Of a stretch of 64,000 nt of DNA, positions 46,815-57,625 are shown in pieces. The notes under the pieces are model-generated. The model was not told where the DNA came from and did not search any database. It saw only the letters and a program-made list of their open reading frames with translations. The stretch spans positions 682,001-746,000 of the forward strand of contig JAQFVV010012671.1 in NCBI GenBank assembly GCA_028023455.1, given 5' to 3'. A program made the translations under genes and the position numbers. The stretch comes from Epiperipatus broadwayi (Eukaryota; Onychophora; Udeonychophora; Euonychophora; Peripatidae). Within the stretch, counting starts at the first letter, position 1; each line of letters starts with the position of its first letter.

Positions 46815-48287
46815 ATTTCTTTGATATTGGCTAATGGAAGGAAGGTGAAGAGTGAAAATCATCAGGTATGGTTGGAAGTAATCTTGTCCCAGGAAGCCAT
46901 AGGGCATCCATGTCTTATTTTGTCTGGACTTGTACAGAACATGGTCTTGGGGTCTGATTTCCTCTCAGGATCAGGGCATCATCAATTACAAACATAAAAG
47001 ATGCACATTCCTAGGAGAACCCATAAAGCTTGACACCGAAGTGGAATGGCCAGCAGTAAAGGTTGGATGTTTGATACAGGCTATTGATGACAATATTATT
47101 AGCATTACAGTCTGAGAATACACTTTAATCAAGCTAGGGGGCCATGGCTGTCTAAATGGAATCGTAGAAGAAAACATCATGGATTGTAAACCAGACACAG
47201 AATCTCTCACAAGCATGATGGGAAGAGAAAAGGATTCTGGCAATAAAATAGAAAAATCAAAGGGGTGTATTATAAACAAAAAAAGAGTATGATCAAAACG
47301 AATTCTCTATGAATCCAGAAAGCAGCCTGGAAAATTTGATTGAAAGTAGTAATAATTATGAAAATGATGTGTGGGTAAAAAAATGGACATAGTGATAGTG
47401 ATCCTGGCAGAATTCCAAGAGAACAATGTATCAGACTGGAAAGATATTGATGAAGAAGGGACAATACCACATTATGAAGATGGACAAAGAAGCAGTGGTG
47501 TACAATCTTCAACATACCTGGCAGATGGAAGTTTGAATATTGTAAAATTGTAAAATGTGATGATGATGAATACCTTAACAAGGTCATTATGTGTACAAAA
47601 ACAGTTAGAATGTCATAATAATCTGAAAAAAATAAATTTTAAAGAAATGTACAAGAAACTTCAGGGGAAAAGGAAAAGGATCAGCCTTCAACAGAGAAGA
47701 ATTTTCAGGAGCCATGGCAGGCCCCATCCTGAAAGAGACATATTCAAAAGATTATCAGTAACCAAGTTATAGGACCTGAAAAAGCTGATATGTGATATTG
47801 AAGATCAACTTAGGATCAAAATGTCTCAACATGCGGAATAAGGATCAACAAGAATGTTATAAAGCTTTCCCTATTTTGAAAGACCATTTACAATTCATAG
47901 GAAATGGACAGAAAATGCCTTACTTTTAAAGGATCAGGGGGTCATTAAGGAAACTTATGATTCTCACCACTTAGAACCATGTGTTCTGCCTGAGCCAGGA
48001 AAAGACCAACAATAATTGCCCACTAAAAGGACAGACCAATTTGGAAAAATGACCAATAATTGTTGAAAGGAATATCCAAGTAGAGACCTTCCAACAGTAA
48101 AATATAATTTAATGGGTGAAAATATTAATGACAAGGGTAGGTGAAATAAGTTTATATGAAAGAAAAATGTTTTGGATAATAGAGATACTAAACCATGTGT
48201 TTTCTTGCCACCTGAAGTTGCATTTATTACCTTAAAAGTAAAATCATTTTTGTTGCCCTCTAACTAGTGGAATATGAGTCAGTAAAA
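46815..48287 (+). pseudogene. Protease/RT-start remnant and non-coding interior
   Basis: Short frames at 46930-47115, 47371-47553 and 47557-47772 lie on the coding strand but show no clear domain. Near 47905-47990 the sequence ENALLLKDQGVIKETYDSHH followed by a LPEPGK stretch resembles the start of a Gypsy reverse transcriptase, where a residue-rich linker precedes the GVI motif. The catalytic part is gone. The interior then runs straight into the 3' LTR without a clear polypurine tract. Confidence 0.5.
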
Positions 48288-49704
48288 TGTTATACATATT
48301 TTGCTTCACTGTCTGGTGATATTAGAAACATTGAACTGGAGGTTCAAACCCATTTATATACCTGTTAATCACTAGGCAGTGCATGTACACATATACATGC
48401 AGTTAACTCCCCTCTTTTGTTAGTTAAACATTATTTTGATTAAAGAATATTAGTTTTAATTCGGAAATATTTAAATTTCTAACAAAATAAATAGTCATGT
48501 ATGTGTGTATGTATCACAGATAGCTAAAAATATTATAAATTATATTTTATTAAATATTTTATATTTCTTTTTATTTATAATTTGTGTATTTTATTAAACT
48601 GATATAATACCCGAGAAAGTTCTAGAGAGTAATTAACATAACTTAGATTTTTAAACAAAAGAACATACCTTATTCAATTTAAAAATGTTGTTAGTAAAGT
48701 AGATTTTAAAAATCCTACCATTAATGAAAAATATAGCTTTTGAATCTATTTCCAAACTTGACATAGATTCAACAATGCTTTCTGGAAATTATCTCGTCAT
48801 CTTTAAAATGTAAATGTTAACAAACGGTAAATGCACTAGGCCACTTAATGCACATCCGGGCCTCGTCAGTGGCCAGGTAATAGAAGTTTCTAGGTTTTGA
48901 TGGCATATAATGCTAGGCACTCTGCTTTTATTTCATGTGTTGTAGGATGAATCTATGTCATTCAAATTTTTAACTATGGCTTCTGAGCAGAGGGAAGAAA
49001 TTTTGCTTTCCCGATCTTTCCAAGATTGACTCTGTACTGCTATGCCATTGCCACTTAAAGTCTGTTCTAATTAAATGTTAATTTAACTCTATAAAGATGC
49101 CAACCTTTATTTTCCAAAATCTACATTACCGATCATGTTTAATTTTCCATACGTGCATCAACCCATACGGCCATCAAGTCGTCAAGTTTTAAAAGGCAAT
49201 CCTGTATATCTGCTGCTAATATGAACTCTTTAAAACCTCCATTTATGTAATTTATTTAAAAATATAATGTAACTCCCATTTAATAATTGGTAATGTAGTG
49301 CCGATTATCATAAATCTAATGAATTAATGACTCTTTTTCGCTGTAAAATATAATGCACGAATCTATTAATTTTATTTTCTATATGTATTTGCTGAGTTTC
49401 ATTCTTTCTATCTTATTATTTTAAATGTGGTAAAACTTACTTTAAATTTTGTCTGATTATATTTTATATAATATACTAATAATTCAATCTAGCGAACAGA
49501 TCTTATTTTAAATCTCCATCCTGCCATTATGGGATTTTAAATATGTAAATGTAAGCTTTCTTACCAAACTCAAAGTTCACTCAGTTGGATAATATTACTA
49601 AATTGTTTTATGTGTTTAATGGCAGATTATATGCTGTCATATTTAAGATATCAATTAATATTATATAAAGTAAAGCTTAATGACCTTACCTTTTCTTATA
49701 ATCA
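48288..49704 (+). repeat. 3' LTR, 1.42 kb
   Basis: Partner of 43779-45501, with the same ends, one promoter unit (48900-49105), and several small deletions relative to the 5' copy. Divergence is visible throughout, so the insertion is not recent. Confidence 0.8.
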
Positions 49705-51579
49705 ATCATTTGCATCCCACGCCGTCCAATCTGATCATTTTATTGTGTAATTATCTACTTGTTAAGCATACTAATATTTGTTTAATGAAGGGAACTATAT
49801 ATTCCCTCTTTTCTGTAGTTCTGACTTTCTAATATTTAAGGTCACATATGTACCTTTAAGGATGGGTTAAATTTTGTCATGTCATTATGCTAAATTTCAT
49901 TAATTTGAAAGGGCCTTAGTTAACATATCAGCATTATTATGGACCTGATTCCTATTAGTATTCTTTACCCTTGATAACATTATAAAATTCATATATCTTG
50001 CTTTGTCAAACTAATACCCGGAGGTCTAATCGAGTTTGGAAGCACTGACTCCAGGATTGTGTCAGGTTTTAATTAGGTTCTGCATGGGATAACGTCGGAA
50101 ATCTCGAACCATGAATCCCTACCATGTTAGTAAATTTGATGCTCTCATCCTAAACGGACTTAATCTATCTGATGTTATCATGTAGGTCAGCACCGCAATT
50201 ATTAATTAATATTTTACATTGCCCATTCCTAATCTATAAGTCATAATGCTGTGATTTTGTAAACCATCCTATTCTTTCCTTTTGTATGTTTTATAAGTTA
50301 GAAAGGTCATTTTAAAGATTATTTAAGCTATCCACCCTCTCATTAAATGATCTTTAGATACATTAGTCAATAACTTTCAATAAATTCTGTCAAATCAAAA
50401 TGATTTGATAAAATATGCAAATAACTGTTTTCTTTTTAAATGATTGATGAAGTATAATTAATGACTGAATAAATTTTGTAATCTATATAAATATATTTTA
50501 CTATATGGTTAGAATAAACCATAATGAATAAAGTTCTGTAAATCAAATTCTATTTATTTGTATTCGTTAAGGTCATTTATCTTTTATTGAATTAATCATA
50601 GCATTCAAACTATAAAATCACTATAAATTTGATATCTACCTCCATTAGCATATTAAGCTGCATAGTCTTGATTATCTATTAACTTTTATTCATATACATA
50701 ACTTGTATTTGCGTATTCTTTAATCATTAATCTATTTTCTAATATGTAATCTACTAGAATATGTAAATCACTGCCAATAATTATGTGAAGCCCAAATGCT
50801 ATTAATTATGACACATAAATGGATTCACCAATATATTTATTAAATTATTTAATCATTGGTTTACTCAATTTTTAATGAATTATTATTAATAAATTATTAA
50901 CATTTCATAACAAACTATTCTTCAGTTATTCTTTGTCTCATGTTTTACACATCGTTAATTAGATTGATTTATATATGACCTAGATTCCATTGATCTTAAA
51001 CCAGTCTTTTACATTTATTAATGATTGTTAGTGAAATAGTAATATAATTAGAAGCTAGTACATCCTGTTAGGGGTTCAAAGTCATGTAGAACCAAAATTT
51101 CCCTGTAGATCTCGTTTCTCCATTTTGTTTCCAGGACTGGAATCAATAAATTTCATCTGCTATAATCAGAAATGTTGTTCATAGTGTTATAGTTTTAGAG
51201 AAAGGTAAATAGGGCAGAATCCATGATTGCTCCTGACCTGTGTATCTCAGGCATGAGTGGATTTAAGATACTTTTGCCTCGATTTTGAATCTTGTCAGAT
51301 GAACATACAATTCTGACTGGTACAATATATACAAATAATCCATCAGTAGTATTTAGCTTTAATTACTTTGAGACTTTTTTATTTATTTTTTCTCAGATTT
51401 ATTATCTAATTCCATAGGTTTCCCGGACTTTTTTTAAATCACCTTGGTATTTATATTTCTGATATCTCCCCCCCTCCCATTTCCATTTAGAGATCCCATG
51501 ATCTTTATTAGCAATAAACTTTTTCCCATCTTCGCTATGTTTTTTGTGACTATCTTTAATTGCTGATTAGGCAATTCTT
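49705..51579 (-). pseudogene. Probable interior of the split minus-strand Gypsy-like element
   Basis: By position, this lies between the gag at 51580-52100 and the pol resuming at 43778, so it should hold late gag and protease. I see only a weak minus-strand stretch (about 51230-51360) and no zinc knuckle or DTG/DSG motif. It may include unrelated sequence. Confidence 0.35.
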
Positions 51580-52100
51580 TTCTCCCTTTTTTTAAGATAG
51601 AATTCATGACTAATTCATATCTATTTCTTGTCTAATGCTTTAATGTACACTATTTTCTTAGTACATGCCTATTAATAAATATTTAAGCAGCATTTCTTCC
51701 ATATTCTCACTATAAACATATAGCTTTGGCAATTCTTGAAATGCTAAATCATAGTCCACCATTTTGTCAGTTTTTTTATTATTATTAGTTTCAAAATGTA
51801 ATCTTGCAATATGCAGGGTCAGTTTTGAACTAAAATAATTTTCTAATTTTCCTATTACTTTTTTGTATGTATTTTTCTTCCAGTTTTTTAAGATTGCACA
51901 ACTTCTTTACAAATTCAATTACTTTCTTTTCTGAAAAACAAAGCAATGTCTCAATCTTTTTTTTATCATCTTTAATTTCATTTAAATCTAACTACAATAC
52001 TAGCCTGCCTTAACATTATTTGCTTGATAATTTTATTAAATTCTGTTATTTTCAACTCCGTTATTATTTTAGATCTTTGACATTTAATCCCATAACTTCC
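51580..52100 (-). pseudogene. Decayed gag of the second minus-strand Gypsy-like element
   Basis: On the minus strand the order is KKIETLLCFSEKKVIEF (about 51905-51960), CNLKKLEEKYIQ, SSKLTLHIARLHFE (51789-51830), then YDLAFQELPKLYVYSENMEE (about 51705-51765) and a MLLKYLLIG end. The order and spacing match the Gag core of Gypsy elements, and the first motif parallels the one at 34680-34725 in the other minus-strand copy. It is broken by frameshifts and stops. Confidence 0.68.
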
Positions 52101-52149
52101 TGTGTCATGTTTTTTTATTCTATTATATTTTCACCAACAGGTTCATTCA

Positions 52150-52900
52150 TTGCAAACAGAGTATAATTTTCACTTTTAACTGCCAGAACAATGACATATA
52201 TAAATAATAAGTCAATCAGGCTAATTTAAACTATGTAAATGTTAATTGGTTGAATATAATGATTAACTATAAATTACAATGTATCTATACCATGTATAAT
52301 TAATTAGATCTTAAGCTTACAAAAATAATATTAATCTATAAAATATGCATTTTCAGTTTTCTAGAGTCATTTTGACATTTTCAGCAAGACCTAATAAGGA
52401 TCTTGATTCGTAGCTCAATGGGAAAAATCACTATTTTCTCTTTTCAGCATTCTACTATTCTTAATTGAAAAAAGTGATCAATCATTTTTTTGAGTATTTG
52501 GGGTACATCATTCATGTGATATGTTTTTCATTTGAAGGATCTTTATAATTTCTATGCAAGTTTCTAAATCTTTGGTAAATTCATGGAAATGATATTAAAT
52601 TAAACAATGCTTTTGTAATTTCCTTACAAACAAAATATCAACTTAAAATTGTTTAATGTGCTGTATCCATAATGTTATAAGTCACTTTCTCATTAAGACA
52701 AAGAGATATTAAGCTATATAATTTTATTTACTTACATGTATTGACATGTTACATTTTTACCCATTTTAAGGATTCTATCATTTATTGCATGATTACTAAT
52801 AGGGATTATTTACAAAAATGGAGTACTCTTTTAACATGTTTGTTTGATATATTTTGTCTTCATTTTCAAAGTTTTTTTTTATTTTAGCAATATTTGGGGT
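52150..52900 (-). repeat. Right (5') end repeat of the minus-strand Gypsy-like element
   Basis: Diverged counterpart of 41160-42050, lying just upstream (in minus-strand sense) of the gag. Shared landmarks are listed there; the best block is about 52230-52480. Ends are not resolved. Confidence 0.5.
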
Positions 52901-52941
52901 GGCAAAACTAACAGCAAACTATACTTGGTGCTTGTCTTATA

Positions 52942-54260
52942 GATAAAGATGCCGTTTGATGGTGCCATTTTCACGTTAAAACTATAAAATATGAACATTC
53001 CCAGGCCGTTGATTTTAATCATTTTGATGTGTTTTTTGTAATGCGAAAATAAAAACAAAACAAAATCGTCTTTTTTAAATATTATTTTTTATTAATGTAT
53101 ACAAATTAAATGATAATAATAAATGTAAAATAAAATAAACAAATTACAATTTGATCCGTGTTTTTTATTTTGCTTTATTAGAAAAATCAATTTTCTATTG
53201 GAGATTTTTTTACAGGGGTTATGGCTTTTTTTTTGGTCGTTGTTTAAAAACTTAAAATCTGAATAAAAAGTAAAATTTCTTAGTCTTTCTTTTAAATTTA
53301 AATTTTTACAGACAAACAGATATTATTGTGTTACCGCTATTTTTTACTTTTTTAGTCTTTGTTACATTTTTATTTTTTACAGACAAACAGATATTACCGC
53401 TATTTTTTACTTCAAATAGAATGACAACAAAAAGTAAAAGTTGTTAGGGTTAGGTTTAGGGTTAGTTTTAGGGTTAGGGTTCTGTTGTTTGTAATGCTAA
53501 AATAAAAAATATCAACATCATACTTTTTGTAAATACTTATTTTTTATTAACATATATAAAATAAATGATAACAATAAACGTACAATATATTCAACAAAGT
53601 ATAACAGTAGTCAGAGAAAAGAAAGTAAAAGTTTTTAAACAACAACAAATATATATATATATAAAATGTCTTCTTTACTTATTAACCATGTTTATAATAT
53701 ATTCTTTTTATGAAATTTAAAAAAAGAGTGTAGAATTGTACTTTTCTTACTGGATATTTTTGTGTTTCCACTATTTTTTACTTCAAAAATAAACACACGG
53801 TAGAATCTTGTTTGTCTCGTGGAAGGTTATGAACAGTACGTTACTTGACGCATTACCTAATTCCAACTCACTTTACACATATATCTTGTCAACATTTTCC
53901 CACTTAAAACTTCAATACAGTACGTTGTAAAAAGTCTGATAATTATTACTTTAGAAAATCTGAACATTTCAATACTTTAAAAAAACAAAAAAATTCAATC
54001 AAAACAACATTTTCATCCAATTCAAATATACACACTCTCTCACCAAACCATAACAATTTTATAAACTATGCGAATTCGGAAAATTTATTTGCTACGATGC
54101 AACATACATGCTGTACTGCAACGTGACATAGCGGCCTGCAATCTGTAGCACAACAAAAAAGTTGTATTATAGAAAACGCGGGTTTGAACGTGTCGGCCAT
54201 GAAAACGGCATTTTTATGTGTTTTAGCAGGAAAACGGTGCCATCGAGCGGCATCTTTAGC
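52942..54260. mobile_element. TIR element, 1.3 kb, containing TTAGGG repeats
   Basis: The left end GATAAAGATGCCGTTTGATGG (one base over shown split: GATAAAGATGCCG, TTTGATGG) and right end complement GCTAAAGATGCCG, CTCGATGG define inverted termini of about 35-40 bp. They are flanked by TA at 52940-52941 and 54261-54262. Inside are a ~110-bp direct repeat (about 53030-53145 and 53475-53595), a smaller repeat of ttttacagacaaacagatat with accgctattttttactt (53308 and 53376), and the TTAGGG array at 53444-53481. No transposase frame. Composition near the right end (54080-54260) is richer in CG than the surroundings. Confidence 0.78.
53444..53481 (+). repeat. Short interstitial telomere-like array
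   Basis: TTAGGG occurs four times within 38 bases, with TTTAGGG and TTAGTTTTAGGG variants between. TTAGGG is the telomere repeat of most animals outside insects and their relatives. Confidence 0.85.
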
Positions 54261-54262
54261 TA

Positions 54263-54850
54263 TAAGATGAGAACCCTATACTTAATTTAAAAAATGTGAT
54301 TGTATATTTAGATTTTTAATCACTTGTGAAATAAATTCATTTTGTTCATCTTTCTTTTTTTTAAAAAAACAATTTGTTTTGTTTTATAATGTTTTAATCA
54401 GTTTTTTTTTTTATTGCACAATTTATTGTTTTGACTGAAAAGTAGTCAATTGAAATGAAGAAAAGATTATCTTATTAAATCAGCAATTACTGTATATTCA
54501 TATCCAATGCTCTTTAGTCCAACAATTTAAAAATTCTCTACTTGCATTACTGCTAATTTAATTTAAGAGACAATTATTAATTTCTATTCAAAATAGCTAT
54601 TTTAGAAAAACCAAATTTAAGTTTACTTTTTATAAAAATAAATAAATAAATGAATAAATAGTATTAATATTGTATTATTATTGCTTTCCCATTTTATTCT
54701 AATATCTAATACTGAATAACACAAAATACATATATGAAATATTGATTGACACAAAATATATAAATAATAAACATTTAATCTTTTATTTTATTTTTGCATA
54801 TAGATATTTCCTATGAAAATGTCAGTGGTTTCATTTTTATAAATATTACT
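54263..54850. other. AT-rich stretch
   Basis: No gene or element seen between the TIR element and the foldback element. Confidence 0.5.
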
Positions 54851-55549
54851 TTAAATTGAAGGCTGAAATCTCTTGTATGCGCTTATTGTATGCTTGTATG
54901 ACAGCCAATCAGATGTAATGATAAGTATCTGAGGGGCTCTCAAATCACAACACAAGACAGTGATTTTACAAGAAAAAAGTGGTTCCCACTCTTTTCTTTA
55001 TTTAACTTTCTATATATATGTAAGCCAGTCTAAAGCATTTTGACTCGATAGTGTGAAGCTTTAAATATCTTCGCATTTACCTCATTGAGTCTTATTTATA
55101 AACATACAGTGCAAAATCTTATGATTTACTACGCAGTAGTTTTTCAGATGTTATAAATTGACATACTGTCAAATTATAACATCTGAAAAACTACTGCGTA
55201 GTAAATCGTAAGATTTTGCGCTGTATGTTTATAAATACTGTCAATTTATAATATCTGAAAAACTACTGCATAGTAAATCATAAGATTTTGCACTGTATGT
55301 TTATAAATAAGACTTAGTGAGTTAAATGTGAAGATATTTAAAGCTTCCCGCTCTCAAGTCAAAATGCTTTAGACTGACTTATATATAGAAAGTTAAGTAA
55401 AGAAAAGAGTGGGCACCACCTTTTTCTTGTAAAATCACTATCTTGTGTTGTGATTTGAGAGCCCCTCAGACAGCTATCATTACATCTGACTGGCTTGTCA
55501 TACAAGCATTCAAAAAGCGCACGCGAGTGGTTTCAGCCTTTCAATTTAA
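54851..55549. mobile_element. Foldback element with arms of about 300 bp
   Basis: The left arm from ttaaattgaaggctgaaa (54851) through tgcttgtatgacagccaatc, gaggggctctcaaatcacaa and tctaaagcattttgact is mirrored on the right by agtcaaaatgctttaga, ttgtgatttgagagcccctc, gacaagccaagc-like and tttcagcctttcaatttaa (to 55549). The tip contains a block of about 70 bp (tttataaacatacagygcaaaatcttayg... to ...aactactgcgtagtaaat) in three copies: one on the left arm and two inverted copies in tandem. TTAA lies at both ends (54851-54854, 55546-55549), which could be the target site of a piggyBac-like mover, but that is uncertain. Confidence 0.85.
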
Positions 55550-57060
55550 TTTCAAACTGTTTGTACTTTCTAAATAATAAATATTATTTTGTTAAATAGA
55601 AATCATAATATATCCAATACTTTATGACATATGAAAATAAATTACCACAACTAGAAACAGTAAATAAACATACAACTCTGAATTATGATTGTGAACATTT
55701 TATATGTCCTATATAAATTTCTGCAGATATAGATAAATTAACCTAAATTTGAATTTTAGATTAAATAGTTAATTTGCTGTTGCACAAGATTTAATTTTTA
55801 TAATCAATATATTCATAATGGAATTTTTTTAATGTATTTTTCGTGATTACTAAGTTTAAAATTGATGTATTGTAACAAAATTATATATGCCAAAAGATTC
55901 ACAACCCTGACCCTCATGTTTTTAGAGAAAGAAAAAATTTACTTCCAGAAGTAGCAACTGTGGATTTCACAATGTATGGAGTCTGCATATTTTATTTTTT
56001 GTTCTGAAATTAATAAATTTGATTAAGAAAATCTTATATGTCCCTTTAAATTTGAGATATTAGAACAAATTGTTTGAATGCAGCAGTCAACAACAAATTA
56101 CCATTGTCTTAAGATATCTGCTTTTCAAAAAAAAACTTAGTGATATTTACATATATAAATGAACACGAAATACAAGAACATATTCTATGATATAAAACAC
56201 TGGATTTGTGACGTTAGTTGTAATTTTAATGGGAAACTTATATACAATTATGAAAACAATGTGGGTTTTCCCCTTTTACGATACAGAACTACGATAATTC
56301 CACTTTTAGAAATTACTATCAATTATAACTTAATACACTGTACAGGCTTACACACACCTGCACATACATAACGTAATATAAGGGTCGTGTGAAAGTCTGA
56401 GTTCGAATCCCTTATATATCAATTATAACGTAATATAATGTTGTGTGCATGGTCCATATATTGTAGTGTATGCTAAATCTGTCTTCGGGTTGAAAAGTTT
56501 ACGTATATATACATAAAATATAAGAATACAAAGGCAATAAAATTAATCATAGTAGTTTACAAAAAAATTATCTGTATATGTATGTTAAATAAAATATTTG
56601 ATCATTATTTATATTTCAAATTATAAAGAAAATAAATCTTTTATAAAATCCTTAAAGAAATAAATCAGAAAAAAACAACTAAAAGTTTATTTAAATTTGT
56701 CGGAAGACAAATTTCTGCGCACTTGAATATTTTATTAATTAACCGTAAATTTCCTGACCAACCCTAGACAAGTGGCAGCTTATCTGATAGTAATCTCGAT
56801 ATTCATCGACAAATTCTTTACTCTATAAATAAATGCGCATTTAAAACTTATTTTTTAATACAACTTAACGTATTTTAATAATGGAATAATATTGATAAAA
56901 AGTTAAAAAGTGAACAAAAATAGATAATACTATTTTCGAATGATATTTATCAAAGGCAAAAAATTATAAAGTAGCAAGTGCTCAATATATAATTTGTCCT
57001 TGAAATTTGTGATCTGGTATTAAAAGCTTGTGAAATTGTTTACCAACAAAACCAGTCTAT
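55550..57060. other. AT-rich non-coding stretch upstream of PDCD4
   Basis: No gene was recognised; the open frame at 56159-56371 matches nothing I know. A 43-bp tRNA-like insert flanked by 14-bp direct repeats lies at 56368-56438 (separate entry). Confidence 0.5.
56368..56438 (+). repeat. 43-bp tRNA/SINE-like insert in 14-bp direct repeats
   Basis: ATAACGTAATATAA at 56368-56381 recurs exactly at 56425-56438. Between them, 56382-56424 contains gagttcgaatccc, which matches the pol III B box/T-loop of tRNA genes. A long direct repeat around a tRNA 3'-half-like insert resembles a truncated retroposon. The T stem does not pair well, so this is not a functional tRNA. Confidence 0.5.
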
Positions 57061-57068
57061 GAAATAAA

Positions 57069-57140
57069 CCAATCAAATGCCTCAAATTTATTCATGTGAC
57101 TTGAAATTAAATATAAATATGACGTAGCAGCGCTCAGCCG
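57069..57140 (+). promoter_or_regulatory. Core promoter of PDCD4 (CCAAT, TATA, initiator-like)
   Basis: CCAAT at 57069-57073, TATAAATA-type box at 57112-57119, then a CRE-like TGACGTAG at 57120-57127 and an initiator-like TCAGCC at 57134-57139, about 24 bases after the TATA start. The spacing fits a focused start site near 57136. The order and the change to CG-containing sequence directly afterwards support a promoter; function is inferred. Confidence 0.6.
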
Positions 57141-57321
57141 ATTAAGCAAAACAGTTCTTTGGTTTGTCCGAAGAGTGATCGCGTGCATTGTTCGTTGCGT
57201 ACACTATTATCGAAGCGCTTACCAAAAGCCGATTTTCCATCTTCCTCTTTCCTTATAGCTATTTATTCAGTCTTTATTGTTTTTCATATATTTTGACGAG
57301 TAATTTATTTAGCGTAGGAAA
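57136..57321 (+). other. PDCD4: Predicted 5' UTR of PDCD4
   Basis: About 186 bases from the predicted start site to the first ATG. It is clearly richer in CG dinucleotides (gcgctcagccg, atcgcgtgc, ttgcgtac, atcgaagcgc) than anything nearby, as expected for a transcribed leader. It ends with a pyrimidine-rich patch (57236-57260). No upstream ATG is obvious before 57322. An intron within the leader is not excluded. Confidence 0.5.
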
Positions 57322-57619
57322 ATGATGGAAACTGAGATTCTGAATGGCAATATATTGGTTAACGGCGACTCCACTAGCAACCTTGTAATTACATCCAATG
57401 AAGAGTTAATTGAAAACGGTAATATTTTACCCCCATCTTCTATCATCAATAATATTGTTCATGTTGATCGAATTAAAAGGAAGGCAAAGCGTCTTATAAA
57501 TAACTTGTCCAAAGAACCTATTGAATTTAATAGAACTGTAGTTAATGGAAATAACAACAAGCTGCAGAAAAATAGTCGGAAGTCCAGAAATGGTCGGGGA
57601 CGTGGGTTACCAAAAAAAG
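57322..57619 (+). CDS. PDCD4: PDCD4 first coding exon (programmed cell death 4)
   Basis: PDCD4 inhibits cap-dependent translation by binding the eIF4A helicase through two MA3 domains, and binds RNA through a basic N-terminal region. This exon encodes that N-terminal region only. Residues 1-50 are acidic/polar (MMETEILNGNILVNGDS), 51-62 contain IKRKAKRLI, matching the NAKAKRRL stretch of vertebrate PDCD4, and 85-99 carry RKSRNGRGRGLPKKG, matching its RSRSGKGRGLPKKG signature. The start is ATGATG at 57322 with A at -3. The frame meets TAG at 57625; the exon most likely ends at 57619 at a GC donor (AAG|GCAAGT), since family members continue GGAGGKGVWG here. A GT donor at 57624 is weaker. The phosphodegron DSGRGDS of vertebrates is absent. 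MA3 exons must lie beyond the window. Confidence 0.85.
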
Positions 57620-57625
57620 GCAAGT
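57620..57625 (+). promoter_or_regulatory. Splice donor, probably GC-type
   Basis: AAAAAAAG|GCAAGTAG: apart from C for T at +2, the site fits the donor consensus perfectly (AAG|GYAAGT), the hallmark of functional GC-AG introns. It leaves phase 1 after PKK-G, where the conserved protein needs a glycine. The alternative GCAA|GTAGAA at 57624 has a poor exon side. Confidence 0.6.

Larger units (their letters stand above)
43779..49704 (+). mobile_element. LTR retrotransposon, internally deleted
   Basis: Two direct repeats start TGTTATACATATTTTGC at 43779 and 48288 and end ATAATCA at 45501 and 49704, giving canonical TG...CA LTRs. They bracket a 2.8-kb interior with gag, protease and a short reverse-transcriptase start in order on the + strand. 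No primer site is seen after the first LTR and the gag begins abruptly, so the 5' leader is lost; most of pol is lost too. Flanks are AAATC and ATCAT; the target duplication is uncertain (AATC is shared if the ends shift by one base). It interrupts a minus-strand Gypsy-like element. Confidence 0.82.

Noticed and set aside
47270-47587. 105-residue minus-strand open frame opposite the LTR element interior
   Set aside because: It is antisense to the gag/protease side of a + strand element and has no motif; a shadow frame.
56385-56415. Possible tRNA gene from the gttcgaatccc match
   Set aside because: No acceptor, D or anticodon arm can be formed and the T stem does not pair. Kept only as a tRNA-like fragment.
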